This document shows, piece by piece, positions 41,737 to 50,676 of a stretch of DNA of 64,000 nt. A model generated the notes under the pieces. It had not been told where the DNA came from, did no database searches, and saw only the letters and a list, made by a program, of their open reading frames with translations. The position numbers and the translations under genes are program-made. How positions within the stretch are numbered: the stretch's first letter is position 1; each line of letters starts with the position of its first letter. This stretch comes from Candidatus Binatia bacterium (GTDB lineage Bacteria; Desulfobacterota; Binatia; HRBIN30): the NCBI GenBank assembly GCA_023150935.1, contig JAKLJW010000003.1:155524-219523 (forward strand), written 5' to 3'.

Positions 41737-43221
41737 TCACCCCTTGACGTTACCGATCGGCGTCAGGCGCACGACCGGCCGGCTCAGCCCCGCAGCCGCG
41801 GTCGCGGCCACGACCGCGTCGATGTCCTTGTACGCAGCGCCCGCCTCCTCGGCGAGGCCGGCATAAGAGACGGTACGGACATAGATACCGCGATGAGCGA
41901 GGTCGCGTTCGAGCTGCTGGCCGCGGAACTGCTTCTTCGCCGCCGCGCGGCTCATGGTGCGGCCGCTGCCGTGCGCGGTGGTGAAGAACGCCGCCCGACC
42001 GCTCTCTACTCCGCACAGCAGATACGAACCGGTCTCCATGCTGCCGCCGATAATCACCGGCTGGCCGATAAACCGAAACGCCGCCGGCACGTCCGCCATG
42101 CCCGGTGCAAAGGCCCGCGTCGCCCCCTTGCGGTGCACCAGCAACTGGCGTCGCCGGCCGCCGACCTCGTGCTCCTCCAGCTTCGCGGTGTTGTGCGAAA
42201 CGTCGTACACCATATCGAGGCCAAGATCGCGCGCGTCGCGACCGAGGACGTCGCTGAACACCTCGCGGATGCGGTGCAGGATCATCTGCCGGTTGGCGAA
42301 GGACATGTTCATGCCGCACTTCATCGCCGCGAAGTACGCCTGACCTTCCGCGGACCGGAACGGCGCGCAGGCGAGGTCGCGGTCGGGCAACTTGATGCCG
42401 AACTTCTTGTCCATCAGCGGCAGGAACGCCTGCACATAGTCGCTGGCGATCTGATGACCGAAGCCGCGGCTGCCGCAGTGGAACATGACGACGACCTGGT
42501 ACGGCCGGTCGATGCCCATGACCGCGGCGGCTTCGGCATCGAAGACGTGCTCGGGTTTGACGATCTGGATCTCGAGGTAGTGATTACCCGAACCGAGCGT
42601 ACCGACCTGGGCGCGGCCGCGATCGAGGGCCCGCTTGCTGACGCAGTCGGGGTCGGCACCGGCGATCGCACCGCGTTCCTCGGTGCGGTCGAGATCCTCG
42701 GGCCAGCCGTAGCCGTGGTCAATGCACCAGCGCGCGCCGTGACGGCCGACGTCGCGGAACTCGGCGTCGCCGAGCTTCAGGAAGCCGTGGCCGCCGACCC
42801 CGGCGGGCACCCGTGTGTACAGTGCGTCGACCAGGCGGTGGACGTGCTCGCGGATATCGTCGTGCACCAGATTGGTACGCACCAGACGCATACCGCAGTT
42901 GATATCGAAGCCGATGCCCCCGGGAGAAATGACGCCGGTGTCGGGGTCCATCGCGGCCAGACCGCCGATCGGGAACCCGTAGCCCCAGTGGCCGTCGGGC
43001 ATGCAGAAGGCGCGGTCGACGATGCCGGGCAGCAGCGCCACGTTGGTGATCTGCTCGAAGACCTGGTCGTCCATGCCGGCGAGGATCTCCGGCGTGGCGA
43101 AGATGCGCGCGGGCACGCGCATGCCAGGCTTGGCCGAACGCGGGATGTCCCAGACGGCCTCGTCGACCTGCTGCAGGTGCCGGCGCAACGCGCTGCCGCG
43201 CGCCTTGTTCGCGTCACCCAT
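41737..43221 (-). CDS. rtcB: RNA-splicing/repair ligase RtcB
   Basis: A 494-residue RtcB that joins 2',3'-cyclic phosphate or 3'-phosphate RNA ends to 5'-OH ends with GTP and Mn2+. Motifs: MPDGHWGYGFPIGGLAA, GVISPGGIGFDINCGMRLVR (metal Cys), LGSGNHYLEIQ, FHCGSRGFGHQIASDY and FFTTAHGSGRTMSRAAAKKQ, which carries the nucleotidylated His. All catalytic segments are intact. It is transcribed with archease and probably the downstream cytochrome. In bacteria it serves RNA repair rather than tRNA intron splicing in most cases. Confidence 0.96.
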   Translation of the reverse strand: MGDANKARGSALRRHLQQVDEAVWDIPRSAKPGMRVPARIFATPEILAGMDDQVFEQITNVALLPGIVDRAFCMPDGHWGYGFPIGGLAAMDPDTGVISPGGIGFDINCGMRLVRTNLVHDDIREHVHRLVDALYTRVPAGVGGHGFLKLGDAEFRDVGRHGARWCIDHGYGWPEDLDRTEERGAIAGADPDCVSKRALDRGRAQVGTLGSGNHYLEIQIVKPEHVFDAEAAAVMGIDRPYQVVVMFHCGSRGFGHQIASDYVQAFLPLMDKKFGIKLPDRDLACAPFRSAEGQAYFAAMKCGMNMSFANRQMILHRIREVFSDVLGRDARDLGLDMVYDVSHNTAKLEEHEVGGRRRQLLVHRKGATRAFAPGMADVPAAFRFIGQPVIIGGSMETGSYLLCGVESGRAAFFTTAHGSGRTMSRAAAKKQFRGQQLERDLAHRGIYVRTVSYAGLAEEAGAAYKDIDAVVAATAAAGLSRPVVRLTPIGNVKG

Positions 43222-43270
43222 CTATGCGGAGCGTACGCGCGGCGATTACCCGCCGCAAGGCGCGCGCGGT

Positions 43271-44266
43271 TCACTCAGGACCGACGATCGAATCGAAGAA
43301 CTTGACCAGATCGCCGCGCTCGGCGCCGCCGTTGAAGGCCATGGCGGCGCGCGGGTGCTGATTCATCAGACCGGTGATCATGTAGGGAATGTCGAAGCCC
43401 CAGCGCAGGTCCTTGCGCAGCGGTTCGATGTGATCCTGGATGCACTGCAGCACCGGGCGCAGGCGGTAGCGTGGGTTGTGGAGGAAGCCGATGAGCAGCT
43501 CGGTCTGGCAGTTGCCGGCACCGCGGCCGAGTCCGGCCAGGCTGCTGTCGAGCAGGTCGGCGCCCTTGATGGCGGCCTCGATGGTGTTGGCGTAGGCGAG
43601 CTGCTGGTTGTTGTGGGCGTGCATGCCGACGGTCTTGCCGCGCGGTTTGGCGATGGCGAGGTACTTGTCGATCAGGTAGTGCACCTGCTCGCTGTAGAAC
43701 GAGCCGAAGCTATCGACCAGATACACGGCGCCGACGACCGAGTCGCACAGCAACTCGAGCGCACTTTCGATCTCGCGCTCCGGCACGGTCGAGGCCGCCA
43801 TCAGGTTTACCGTCGTTTCGTAGCCCTTGGCGTGAGCGTCGGCGATCATGTCGAGCGCCACCGGGATCTGATGGATGTACGTGGCCACCCGCACCATATC
43901 GACGACGCTGTCCTTCCTGGGGAGGATGTCCTCGCCGTAGTCGCAGCGCTCGGCGTCGGCCATCACGCACAACTTGAGGTCGGTCTGGTTGTCGCCGACG
44001 ATGCGGCGCACGTCCTCCTCGTCACAGAACTTCCACGGCCCGAAGTTCTCTCGCCTGGCGATACGCCTGGAGGTCTTGTAGCCGATCTCCATGTAGTCGA
44101 TGCCGCCCTCGACGCAGGCACGGTAGACGGCGCGCACGACGTCATCGCTGAAGCGGTGATCGTTCATCAGGCCGCCGTCGCGGATGGTAACGTCGACGAT
44201 TTTGATCTCGGGGCGATACGAGACCCACTTGTGCGCGAAGGTCTTGGCGTTCTCTACCTTGGTCAT
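43271..44266 (-). CDS. DRE-TIM aldolase-like protein (HMGL-like family)
   Basis: A 331-residue TIM-barrel protein of the HMG-CoA lyase/4-hydroxy-2-oxovalerate aldolase group. The metal-binding signature is IVDVTIRDGGLMNDHRFSDD (about 20-39) with HAHNNQQLAYANTIEAAIKG later (the H-x-H metal ligands), then LDSSLAGLGRGAGN. It would cleave or form a C-C bond next to a keto group with a divalent metal. The start at 44266 has GAGG 8 bases upstream and MTKVENAKTF; the longer frame to 44329 lacks a signal. It may be co-transcribed with rtcB, 49 bases downstream. Substrate unknown. Confidence 0.78.
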   Translation of the reverse strand: MTKVENAKTFAHKWVSYRPEIKIVDVTIRDGGLMNDHRFSDDVVRAVYRACVEGGIDYMEIGYKTSRRIARRENFGPWKFCDEEDVRRIVGDNQTDLKLCVMADAERCDYGEDILPRKDSVVDMVRVATYIHQIPVALDMIADAHAKGYETTVNLMAASTVPEREIESALELLCDSVVGAVYLVDSFGSFYSEQVHYLIDKYLAIAKPRGKTVGMHAHNNQQLAYANTIEAAIKGADLLDSSLAGLGRGAGNCQTELLIGFLHNPRYRLRPVLQCIQDHIEPLRKDLRWGFDIPYMITGLMNQHPRAAMAFNGGAERGDLVKFFDSIVGPE

Positions 44267-44400
44267 GGTCGCTGCCTCGCTGGAGCTGGGGTTGGACGAT
44301 GTGACAACCAGCACCGATAGCCGGTACAAACCCCGGTCGCAACCGGCAGTCGGCTTGAGTGTGGCGGCGATGTCAGCAGGCGAACGCCGGGGATCTGCGC

Positions 44401-45036
44401 TTACGCGGGGCGAGCGGCGGCACAGGCCGTAACCAGGCGGCGCACCTCGGCAGCGATACGATCGTAGGCCCGGTCAGCGAGCCAGTCCCGGCGGAAGACG
44501 CTGGCGCCGAAGGCCACGGCCGCGGCGCCGCAGGCGAAATACGTCGTCAGATTTTCGGCATTGACCCCGCCGACGGCCATAAGCTCGATGCGGTCGAAGG
44601 GTCCCTTGATCTCGCGCAGGTAAGTCGGCCCGAACACGCCGGCGGGAAAGACCTTCACCATCGTCGCCCCCGCGGCCCACGCGGCGTAGATCTCCTGCGG
44701 CGTCAGGGCACCGGGGAAGACCGGCACGCCCTCGGCGGCACAGCGCTCCACCACCGCCGGCACGAGAGTCGGCATGACGACGAACGAGGCGCCGGCGGCG
44801 AGCGCGGCGGCGAGCGCGTCGAGATCGAGGACGGTGCCGGCCCCGACCATCAGCCGCTCGCCGGCGACGGCGCGCAGGCGTGCGATCAACGCCGGCGCGC
44901 CGGCGGTGTTCATGGTGATTTCGACGGTCGTCAGCCCGGCGCCGATCACCGCTTCGGTCAACGGCTCGACGTCCTCGGCGGCGATGCCGCGCCAAATGCC
45001 CACCAATGGCAGGCGGCGGAAGCGGTCAAGGTCCAT
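44401..45036 (-). CDS. eda: KDPG/KHG aldolase family protein
   Basis: A 211-residue class I aldolase barrel. Glu in TTVEITMNTAGA, GAGTVLDLDALAAAL, the PTLVPAVVERCAAEG segment, Schiff-base Lys in ATMVKVFPAG (about residue 130) and the phosphate-binding MAVGGVNAENL and GASVF are all present. Such enzymes split 2-keto-3-deoxy-6-phosphogluconate or related 2-keto-3-deoxy acids into pyruvate and an aldehyde. No Entner-Doudoroff dehydratase is adjacent, so the exact sugar acid is not known. It lies with the DRE-TIM aldolase on the same strand. Confidence 0.87.
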   Translation of the reverse strand: MDLDRFRRLPLVGIWRGIAAEDVEPLTEAVIGAGLTTVEITMNTAGAPALIARLRAVAGERLMVGAGTVLDLDALAAALAAGASFVVMPTLVPAVVERCAAEGVPVFPGALTPQEIYAAWAAGATMVKVFPAGVFGPTYLREIKGPFDRIELMAVGGVNAENLTTYFACGAAAVAFGASVFRRDWLADRAYDRIAAEVRRLVTACAAARPA

Positions 45037-45125
45037 TGCCCATCGCTGCTAGCAGCGCCGTGCATACCCTTCCAGTCGCCGCGGGTTCACGCTCGCCAGC
45101 GATCTGCCAGTTCAGCAGGGACCCG

Positions 45126-46409
45126 TCATGTGGAGTCCTGAAGGCCGGCCAGATAGCGCCAGGCGTCGGCCACACGGACGCCAGCCGGGGCAGCACGGCC
45201 AGCGGTCTCGCGCGCGATCAGCCAGCGGGTTTGCGGCCCGCCCGGACGCTGAATCGCCGCGCACTCCCGGCGCCAGGTCTCGTCCTCGGACAGCGACCAG
45301 GCAGTGTTAACCCAGGCTTCCGCGTCCGCGCCTCCAACGGCCAGATCGATCTCTTGCGGCCCTCCCAAATACGCAAGGTCTTCGCGCTGGCGGCGATGGT
45401 GGAGAAACACAGCGTTCTCGAGGCGCCGGCCCCGGTCAATGAGCGGCCCGGGTCGGTAAGGGTAGCCGAGCGACCAATCCACGACGTGAAGCTTCTTCGG
45501 CTGCATGGCCTGTTTGCGCAGCGAGCGATCCGCCACCGGCAACAGATAGACGAGATATGCCTCCTCCAGGTGGCGCAGGTAGCGGTAGAGGGTGTCCTTG
45601 CCAACGGCCAAGCCCCGCGACCGCAGGTCGAGATACAGCCGGTGCGGACTCAACAGCGTCGCAGGGGATGCCAGGCAATGCCGCAGCATCTCGCGCAAGA
45701 TCAAGGGATTGGACAGGCCGTGCCGCTCGACCAGATCGCGATAGAAGACCAGGTCGACGTACTCTCGCAAGATGCGCGGACGCAGCGCCTCCTCGGCCAG
45801 GACAACCTCGGGCAACCCACCGGTCTGCAGGTAGTCGTCGAGCGCCGCCGCCATCCTTGCTTCGGAGAGCGCCGAATAGGGCTCGTGGGAGAGACCGCGA
45901 AACGTAAGGTATTCGGCGAACGAGAGCGGAAACACCTCGTAGCTCAGGCAGCGCCCACGCAAACCAGTGGCGATTTCGCGGCTGAGCAGCTTCGACGAAG
46001 AACCGGTCACAAACACCGCTCCCGCCCGCGTGTCGTGCAGGCGGCGTACGAAACGCTCCCAACCGGGCGCGTTCTGCACTTCGTCAAAAAGGAAGTACCG
46101 AGGGCTGGCCGCGTGGGCGGGATGCAACTCCGCGTGCGCGTGTAGGACGGCGTCGAGGTCTCTGGCGCGCAGCGGCTGGAGGCGGTCGTCTTCGAAGTTC
46201 AACGCGACGATCTGGCGACGATCGACCCCCGTCGCCTGCAGGCGCCGAATGACGTCCAGCAGCAGGAACGTCTTGCCGCTGCGGCGGATGCCGACGAGTA
46301 CGATCACCTTACCCGAGTTCAGCGGTACATCGACGGCTCGCGGCCGCATGGACGGCAACAGCAGTTCCTCAGCCTCCCGAAGCACGTACTTCAGCCTTTC
46401 CTTGTCCAT
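45126..46409 (-). CDS. AAA + DUF4143 ATPase (second intact member)
   Basis: A 427-residue P-loop protein: Walker [21 protein letters not shown] (about 31-50), Walker [34 protein letters not shown], then [17 protein letters not shown]4143 segments ([20 protein letters not shown]) and the nuclease-like EIDLAVGG. It belongs to the COG1373 group but to a different branch from the 27312 gene. The ATG at 46409 is preferred; the frame upstream to 46514 carries no family sequence. Upstream lies GCATCC-N7-GGATGC. Function not established. Confidence 0.83.
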   Translation of the reverse strand: MDKERLKYVLREAEELLLPSMRPRAVDVPLNSGKVIVLVGIRRSGKTFLLLDVIRRLQATGVDRRQIVALNFEDDRLQPLRARDLDAVLHAHAELHPAHAASPRYFLFDEVQNAPGWERFVRRLHDTRAGAVFVTGSSSKLLSREIATGLRGRCLSYEVFPLSFAEYLTFRGLSHEPYSALSEARMAAALDDYLQTGGLPEVVLAEEALRPRILREYVDLVFYRDLVERHGLSNPLILREMLRHCLASPATLLSPHRLYLDLRSRGLAVGKDTLYRYLRHLEEAYLVYLLPVADRSLRKQAMQPKKLHVVDWSLGYPYRPGPLIDRGRRLENAVFLHHRRQREDLAYLGGPQEIDLAVGGADAEAWVNTAWSLSEDETWRRECAAIQRPGGPQTRWLIARETAGRAAPAGVRVADAWRYLAGLQDST

Positions 46410-46604
46410 GGGGAAACAACTACGGCATCCTTTCCTCGGATGCAAGGAAACGGGTGTTCGCTCCGAACGGTCCGAGGGAATTCGCGGGGTATGCAGCCTC
46501 CCGGCCCCGCCCACGAAACCGCCGCCTTGACTCAGGCGGTCCGGTTGAGCAATCGTCCCGAAGGCCCGGCATTTCTCGGCAACGTTCCATCAGGAGGCGA
46601 AGGC

Positions 46605-47510
46605 GTGGCTGACCTCGACGACGTGAAGGATACCAGGGACTTCCACCTGGACGTGCCCCAGCCCCGGGAAGCCTTCTTCCTCAAGGGCTCGACCGCACTT
46701 GACTGGGGGATGCAGAACCGCCTGGCGCGCATCTTCGAGCCGGCCTCGGGGCGCACCGTGATGCTCGCCATCGACCATGGCTACTTCCAGGGACCGACGT
46801 CGGGTCTCGAGCGGGTCGACGTCAACATCGTCCCTCTTCTGCCCTACGCCAGCGCGCTGATGCTCACTCGCGGCGTGCTGCGCAGCACTATTCCCGCGTC
46901 GTTCACCCGCGGCGTTGTCTTGCGCGCGAGCGGCGGCCCGAGCATCCTGAAAGAATTGTCCAACGAGCAGCTCGCGGTAGATGTCGAGGACGCCGCTCGA
47001 CTCGGCGTCGCGGCGATGGCGGTGCAGGTGTTCATCGGCGGCGAGTTCGAAACCCAGTCGATTCACAACCTGACCCGGCTGGTCGACGCCGGCATGCGCT
47101 ACGGCATCCCCACTCTGGGCGTCACCGCGGTCGGTAAGAGCATGACCCGCGACGCGCGCTACTTTCGTCTGGCATGCCGCATCTGCGCGGAACTCGGCGC
47201 CCAGTTCGTGAAGACCTACTACGTCGAGCAGGGGTTCGAGACGGTCACGGCCTCCTGCCCCGTGCCGATCGTCATGGCCGGCGGCAAGAAACTGCCCGAG
47301 ATGGACGCCCTGACCATGGCGCATCGGGCGGTTTCCGAAGGCGCGGCGGGTGTGGACATGGGACGCAACATCTTCCAGTCCGAGGCCCCCACGGCGATGA
47401 TCCAGGCGGTCGGCGCCGTCGTCCACCACGGCATGAAGCCCAGGGACGCCTTCGACCTGTACCAGACGCTGCGCCACGAGAAGAAGCGCGACGCCCGGGC
47501 GGTCGGCTGA
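46605..47510 (+). CDS. lsrF: LsrF-type class I aldolase/thiolase
   Basis: A 301-residue protein very close to LsrF, the last enzyme of autoinducer-2 breakdown (3-hydroxy-5-phosphonooxypentane-2,4-dione thiolase). [18 protein letters not shown] opens it. [19 protein letters not shown], Schiff-base Lys in [13 protein letters not shown] and [15 protein letters not shown] are the hallmarks of the DeoC/LacD/LsrF barrel. The start is a GTG at 46605 with a perfect AGGAGG 7 bases upstream. No lsrK, lsrR or lsrACDB is nearby, so the substrate may differ from that in enterics. It leads a plus-strand operon with an epimerase and an aldolase-dehydrogenase. Confidence 0.88.
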   Translation: MADLDDVKDTRDFHLDVPQPREAFFLKGSTALDWGMQNRLARIFEPASGRTVMLAIDHGYFQGPTSGLERVDVNIVPLLPYASALMLTRGVLRSTIPASFTRGVVLRASGGPSILKELSNEQLAVDVEDAARLGVAAMAVQVFIGGEFETQSIHNLTRLVDAGMRYGIPTLGVTAVGKSMTRDARYFRLACRICAELGAQFVKTYYVEQGFETVTASCPVPIVMAGGKKLPEMDALTMAHRAVSEGAAGVDMGRNIFQSEAPTAMIQAVGAVVHHGMKPRDAFDLYQTLRHEKKRDARAVG

Positions 47511-47553
47511 AGAACGCCGGCGCGCCGACTTCCGCCGCAACGGAGAACCGCTC

Positions 47554-48273
47554 TTGGGTGGAACCCCCGGCACCGTCGCCCTGCTCGAAAGTCTGGCGCC
47601 GACGCTCAGCGTCGGCATGCTCACCGCCGACCTGATGGCGCTGGGTGCCGAGATCTCCCGGCTCGAAGGCACCGGCGTGCAGCTCGTACACATCGACGCC
47701 ATGGACGGCTGCTTCGCGCCGATGATGACTTTCGGCCCGCCGCTGGTTCGCGCCATGCGCACGTCGCTGCTCAAGGACGTCCATCTGATGATCCGCGACC
47801 CGCTCGACAAGTTGGCCGACTGGGTGGCGGCGGGGGCGGACCTGATAACCATACACGCCGAGTCGTGCACGCACGTGCATCGCGTACTGCAGCAACTCGG
47901 TACGATGCAGAACGCCAACGACCCGGCTCGCGGGATCGTGCGCGGGATTGCGCTGAACCCGGGCACGCCGCTCGAGGTCATCGATCCGTTGCTCGACGAG
48001 ATCGACCTGGTACTGCTGCTGGCCGTGAATCCGGGCTGGGGCGGGCAGCGCTTCATCGCGCGCTCGATGGACCGGATCATCGCGGCGCGCCGGCGCCTCG
48101 CGGGTGCGGGACACCGGGTGCTGCTCGGCATCGACGGCGGCGTCACGCGGGACAACATCGGCGCGTTCGCCACCGCCGGCGTCGACATTGTGGTCGCGGG
48201 CAGCGCCGTGTTTGACGGACGGGCGCCGGCGGAAAACGCCCGCTTTATGCTCGATGCGCTGGCACGTCGCTGA
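47554..48273 (+). CDS. Ribulose-phosphate 3-epimerase family protein
   Basis: A 239-residue TIM barrel. VHIDAMDGCFAP (metal His and catalytic Asp), KDVHLMIRDPLDKL (metal His), LLAVNPGWGGQRF and LLGIDGGVTRDNI (second catalytic Asp) fit Rpe and its relatives such as allulose-6-phosphate epimerase. The start is a TTG at 47554 with GGAG 8-9 bases upstream. As a member of a three-gene operon with an LsrF-type and a RhaD-type enzyme, it is more likely a specialised catabolic epimerase than the housekeeping one. A small phospho-ketose is the probable substrate. Confidence 0.86.
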   Translation: MGGTPGTVALLESLAPTLSVGMLTADLMALGAEISRLEGTGVQLVHIDAMDGCFAPMMTFGPPLVRAMRTSLLKDVHLMIRDPLDKLADWVAAGADLITIHAESCTHVHRVLQQLGTMQNANDPARGIVRGIALNPGTPLEVIDPLLDEIDLVLLLAVNPGWGGQRFIARSMDRIIAARRRLAGAGHRVLLGIDGGVTRDNIGAFATAGVDIVVAGSAVFDGRAPAENARFMLDALARR

Positions 48274-48343
48274 CGTTGCTCGCGGCAGTGGGAGAATCGT
48301 GTCGACCGGAAGCGCGGCGGGCCGGAAGGAAGGCTGGACCTAG

Positions 48344-50449
48344 ATGCAGTCGCAATGGTCTGAGGCGGATGCCGCTCGCTGCAGCGAGCGCTGGTCGCCG
48401 CGCTACGGCGACGACCTGGCGTTGCGCACCTATGCGAGTCGGCTGCTCGGCGCGCACGACGACCTCGTGCTCCATGGCGGCGGCAACACCTCGGTGAAGA
48501 CCAGCCGGACCGACGTCCTCGGTGAAACCGTGGCGGCGATTTTCGTCAAGGCATCGGGTCGCGACCTGGCAACCATCGAGCCCGAGGGGCATTGCGGTCT
48601 CGATCTCGGCTATCTGCGCCGCCTGCGCGCCTTGCCGGAGCTCGACGACGACGCCATGGCCAATCAGCTCCGCACCCATCTGCTCGACGCGCGCAGCCCG
48701 ACGCCGTCGGTCGAGACCCTGGTCCACGCCTTCGTGCCCGAGAAGTTCGTCGACCATAGCCACGCCGATGCCATCCTTGCGCTCACCAACGTGCGCAATG
48801 GGGAGCGCGCGGTACGCGCGGCGCTCGGCGATGAGACCGTCGTCCTGAGCTACGTACGGCCGGGCTTCCAGCTCGCTCGCGCCGTGGCCGACGCCTACGA
48901 GGCCCACCCGGGCTGGCGCGCCATGGTGTGGATGCACCACGGAATCATGACCTGGGGGCCGACGGCGCGGATATCGTACGAGACGATGATCGAGATGGTG
49001 ACGCGCGCCGAGGAGTGGCTGGGACGTCAAGGTGCGGCCCGGCCTGCGGTCGCGTCCACGGCGGCCGTGGCCGCGGCGCACGAACGGCTGGCCGCCGTGG
49101 CGCCGGTGTTGCGGGGTGCGCTCGCGAAACCCAGCGGCGATCCCGACCGGCCGTACCGCCGGGTCATCGTCCGGCCGCTGATAACGCCCGAAGTACTGGC
49201 CTTCGTCGACTCGCCGCAGGGGCGCGGCCTCGCGTTGACGCCTCCACTGACCTCCGATCACCTGATCCGCACCAAGGCGTTCCCCCTGTGGATCGATGCG
49301 CCGCGCTTCGACGACCTGGACGCGCTTGCGGCGACCCTGCGCGCGGCCGTGCGCCGCTACGCCGGCGAGTATCGCGCCTACGTCGACCGCCATGCGGCCC
49401 GGCTGCCACCTGGAATCGCTCGCTTCGACGCCCTTCCGCGCGTCGTCCTCGTCCCGGGATTGGGCGCACTGTGCGCCGGCAACGACGTCGATGCCGCGAC
49501 GATCGCCCTCGAAGTAACCGCGCACACGCTGGCCGTAAAGTCGCGCATCGGCGCGATCGGGGCTTACGAAGGGCTGCCCGAGGCCGAGCTATTCGACATG
49601 GAGTACCACGCGTTTCAGCACGCCAAGCTCGCCCGCAGCGAGGCGCCCCTCCGCGGCCACGTCGCCATGGTCACGGGGGCCGCCGGCGCGATCGGGTCGG
49701 GCATCGTGCAGACGCTGCTCGAGCAGGGCGCGCACGTGGCCGTGACCGACCTGCCCGGCCCGGCGCTCGACGAGGCGGTCGCCGACTTCCGCGCGGCATT
49801 CGGCGAGTGGGTGTTGGGGGTACCGCTCGATGTAACCGATGGCGCATCGGTGGCCGGCGCGTTCGCGGCCGTGTCGCGCGCCTGGGGCGGCGTCGACCTC
49901 TTGGTGGTCAACGCCGGACTGGCCCACGTCGCCGCGCTCACGGAGTTGGATATCGAGGCATTTCGCCGTCTCGAGCGTGTGAACGTGGAGGGCACCGTGC
50001 TGGCGATCGCGGAAGCGGCGCGGCATTTCCGCCGGCAGGGCACCGGGGGCGACATCGTTCTGGTTTCCACAAAGAACGTGTTCGCGCCGGGGGCGAGGTT
50101 CGGCGCGTACAGCGCGACCAAGGCCGCCGCGCACCAATTGGCGCGCATTGCCAGCCTCGAGCTCGCCGAGTACGACGTCCGGGTAAACATGGTGGCGCCC
50201 GACGCCGTGTTTGCCCACGGCGCCCGGCGCTCGGGGTTGTGGGCGGCCGTCGGGCCGGAGCGGATGCGCGCCCGCGGCCTCGACGAGGCCGGCCTAGAGG
50301 AGTACTACCGCACGCGCAACCTCCTGAAGGCGCGGGTGACCGCCGAGCACGTGGGCCGCGCGGTGCTGTACTTTGCGACCCGTCAGACGCCGACCACCGG
50401 CGCCACTCTCCCGGTCGACGGCGGCCTGCCGGACGCCACGCCGCGGTAG
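48344..50449 (+). CDS. Bifunctional class II aldolase / short-chain dehydrogenase (RhaD-SDR)
   Basis: A 701-residue fusion. Residues about 20-420 are a class II aldolase/adducin domain with LHGGGNTSVKTSRTDVLGE (phosphate and Zn pocket), FVDHSHADAILAL (Zn His pair) and MVWMHHGIMTWG. Residues about 435-701 are an SDR with VTGAAGAIGSGIVQTLLEQG (NAD site), LLVVNAGLAHVA, and the catalytic Tyr-Lys in YSATKAAAHQLA. Relatives cleave rhamnulose 1-phosphate or similar and oxidise lactaldehyde or another product. It lies 70 bases after the epimerase in the same operon. The sugar is not known. Confidence 0.88.
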   Translation: MQSQWSEADAARCSERWSPRYGDDLALRTYASRLLGAHDDLVLHGGGNTSVKTSRTDVLGETVAAIFVKASGRDLATIEPEGHCGLDLGYLRRLRALPELDDDAMANQLRTHLLDARSPTPSVETLVHAFVPEKFVDHSHADAILALTNVRNGERAVRAALGDETVVLSYVRPGFQLARAVADAYEAHPGWRAMVWMHHGIMTWGPTARISYETMIEMVTRAEEWLGRQGAARPAVASTAAVAAAHERLAAVAPVLRGALAKPSGDPDRPYRRVIVRPLITPEVLAFVDSPQGRGLALTPPLTSDHLIRTKAFPLWIDAPRFDDLDALAATLRAAVRRYAGEYRAYVDRHAARLPPGIARFDALPRVVLVPGLGALCAGNDVDAATIALEVTAHTLAVKSRIGAIGAYEGLPEAELFDMEYHAFQHAKLARSEAPLRGHVAMVTGAAGAIGSGIVQTLLEQGAHVAVTDLPGPALDEAVADFRAAFGEWVLGVPLDVTDGASVAGAFAAVSRAWGGVDLLVVNAGLAHVAALTELDIEAFRRLERVNVEGTVLAIAEAARHFRRQGTGGDIVLVSTKNVFAPGARFGAYSATKAAAHQLARIASLELAEYDVRVNMVAPDAVFAHGARRSGLWAAVGPERMRARGLDEAGLEEYYRTRNLLKARVTAEHVGRAVLYFATRQTPTTGATLPVDGGLPDATPR

Positions 50450-50676
50450 CGTTGGGGCCGAAAAGCCACGCGGGGGTGGGCACCCGTGACACCGCGACTC
50501 TCCCGGCGGGCGCCAGGTACGAGCGACCGTCCCACGATACCCCCGAAGCAGACGCGCCGTAGGTATAGCGCTACTGAATCTCCTTGACTCGCGGCGGTGA
50601 GTTGGGCCAAGGGTGGGGCGAATCGTGCAAGCGCGTTCGACAACGGGTCGAGGTGACCGGCAGGAAGGGAGAAGTC

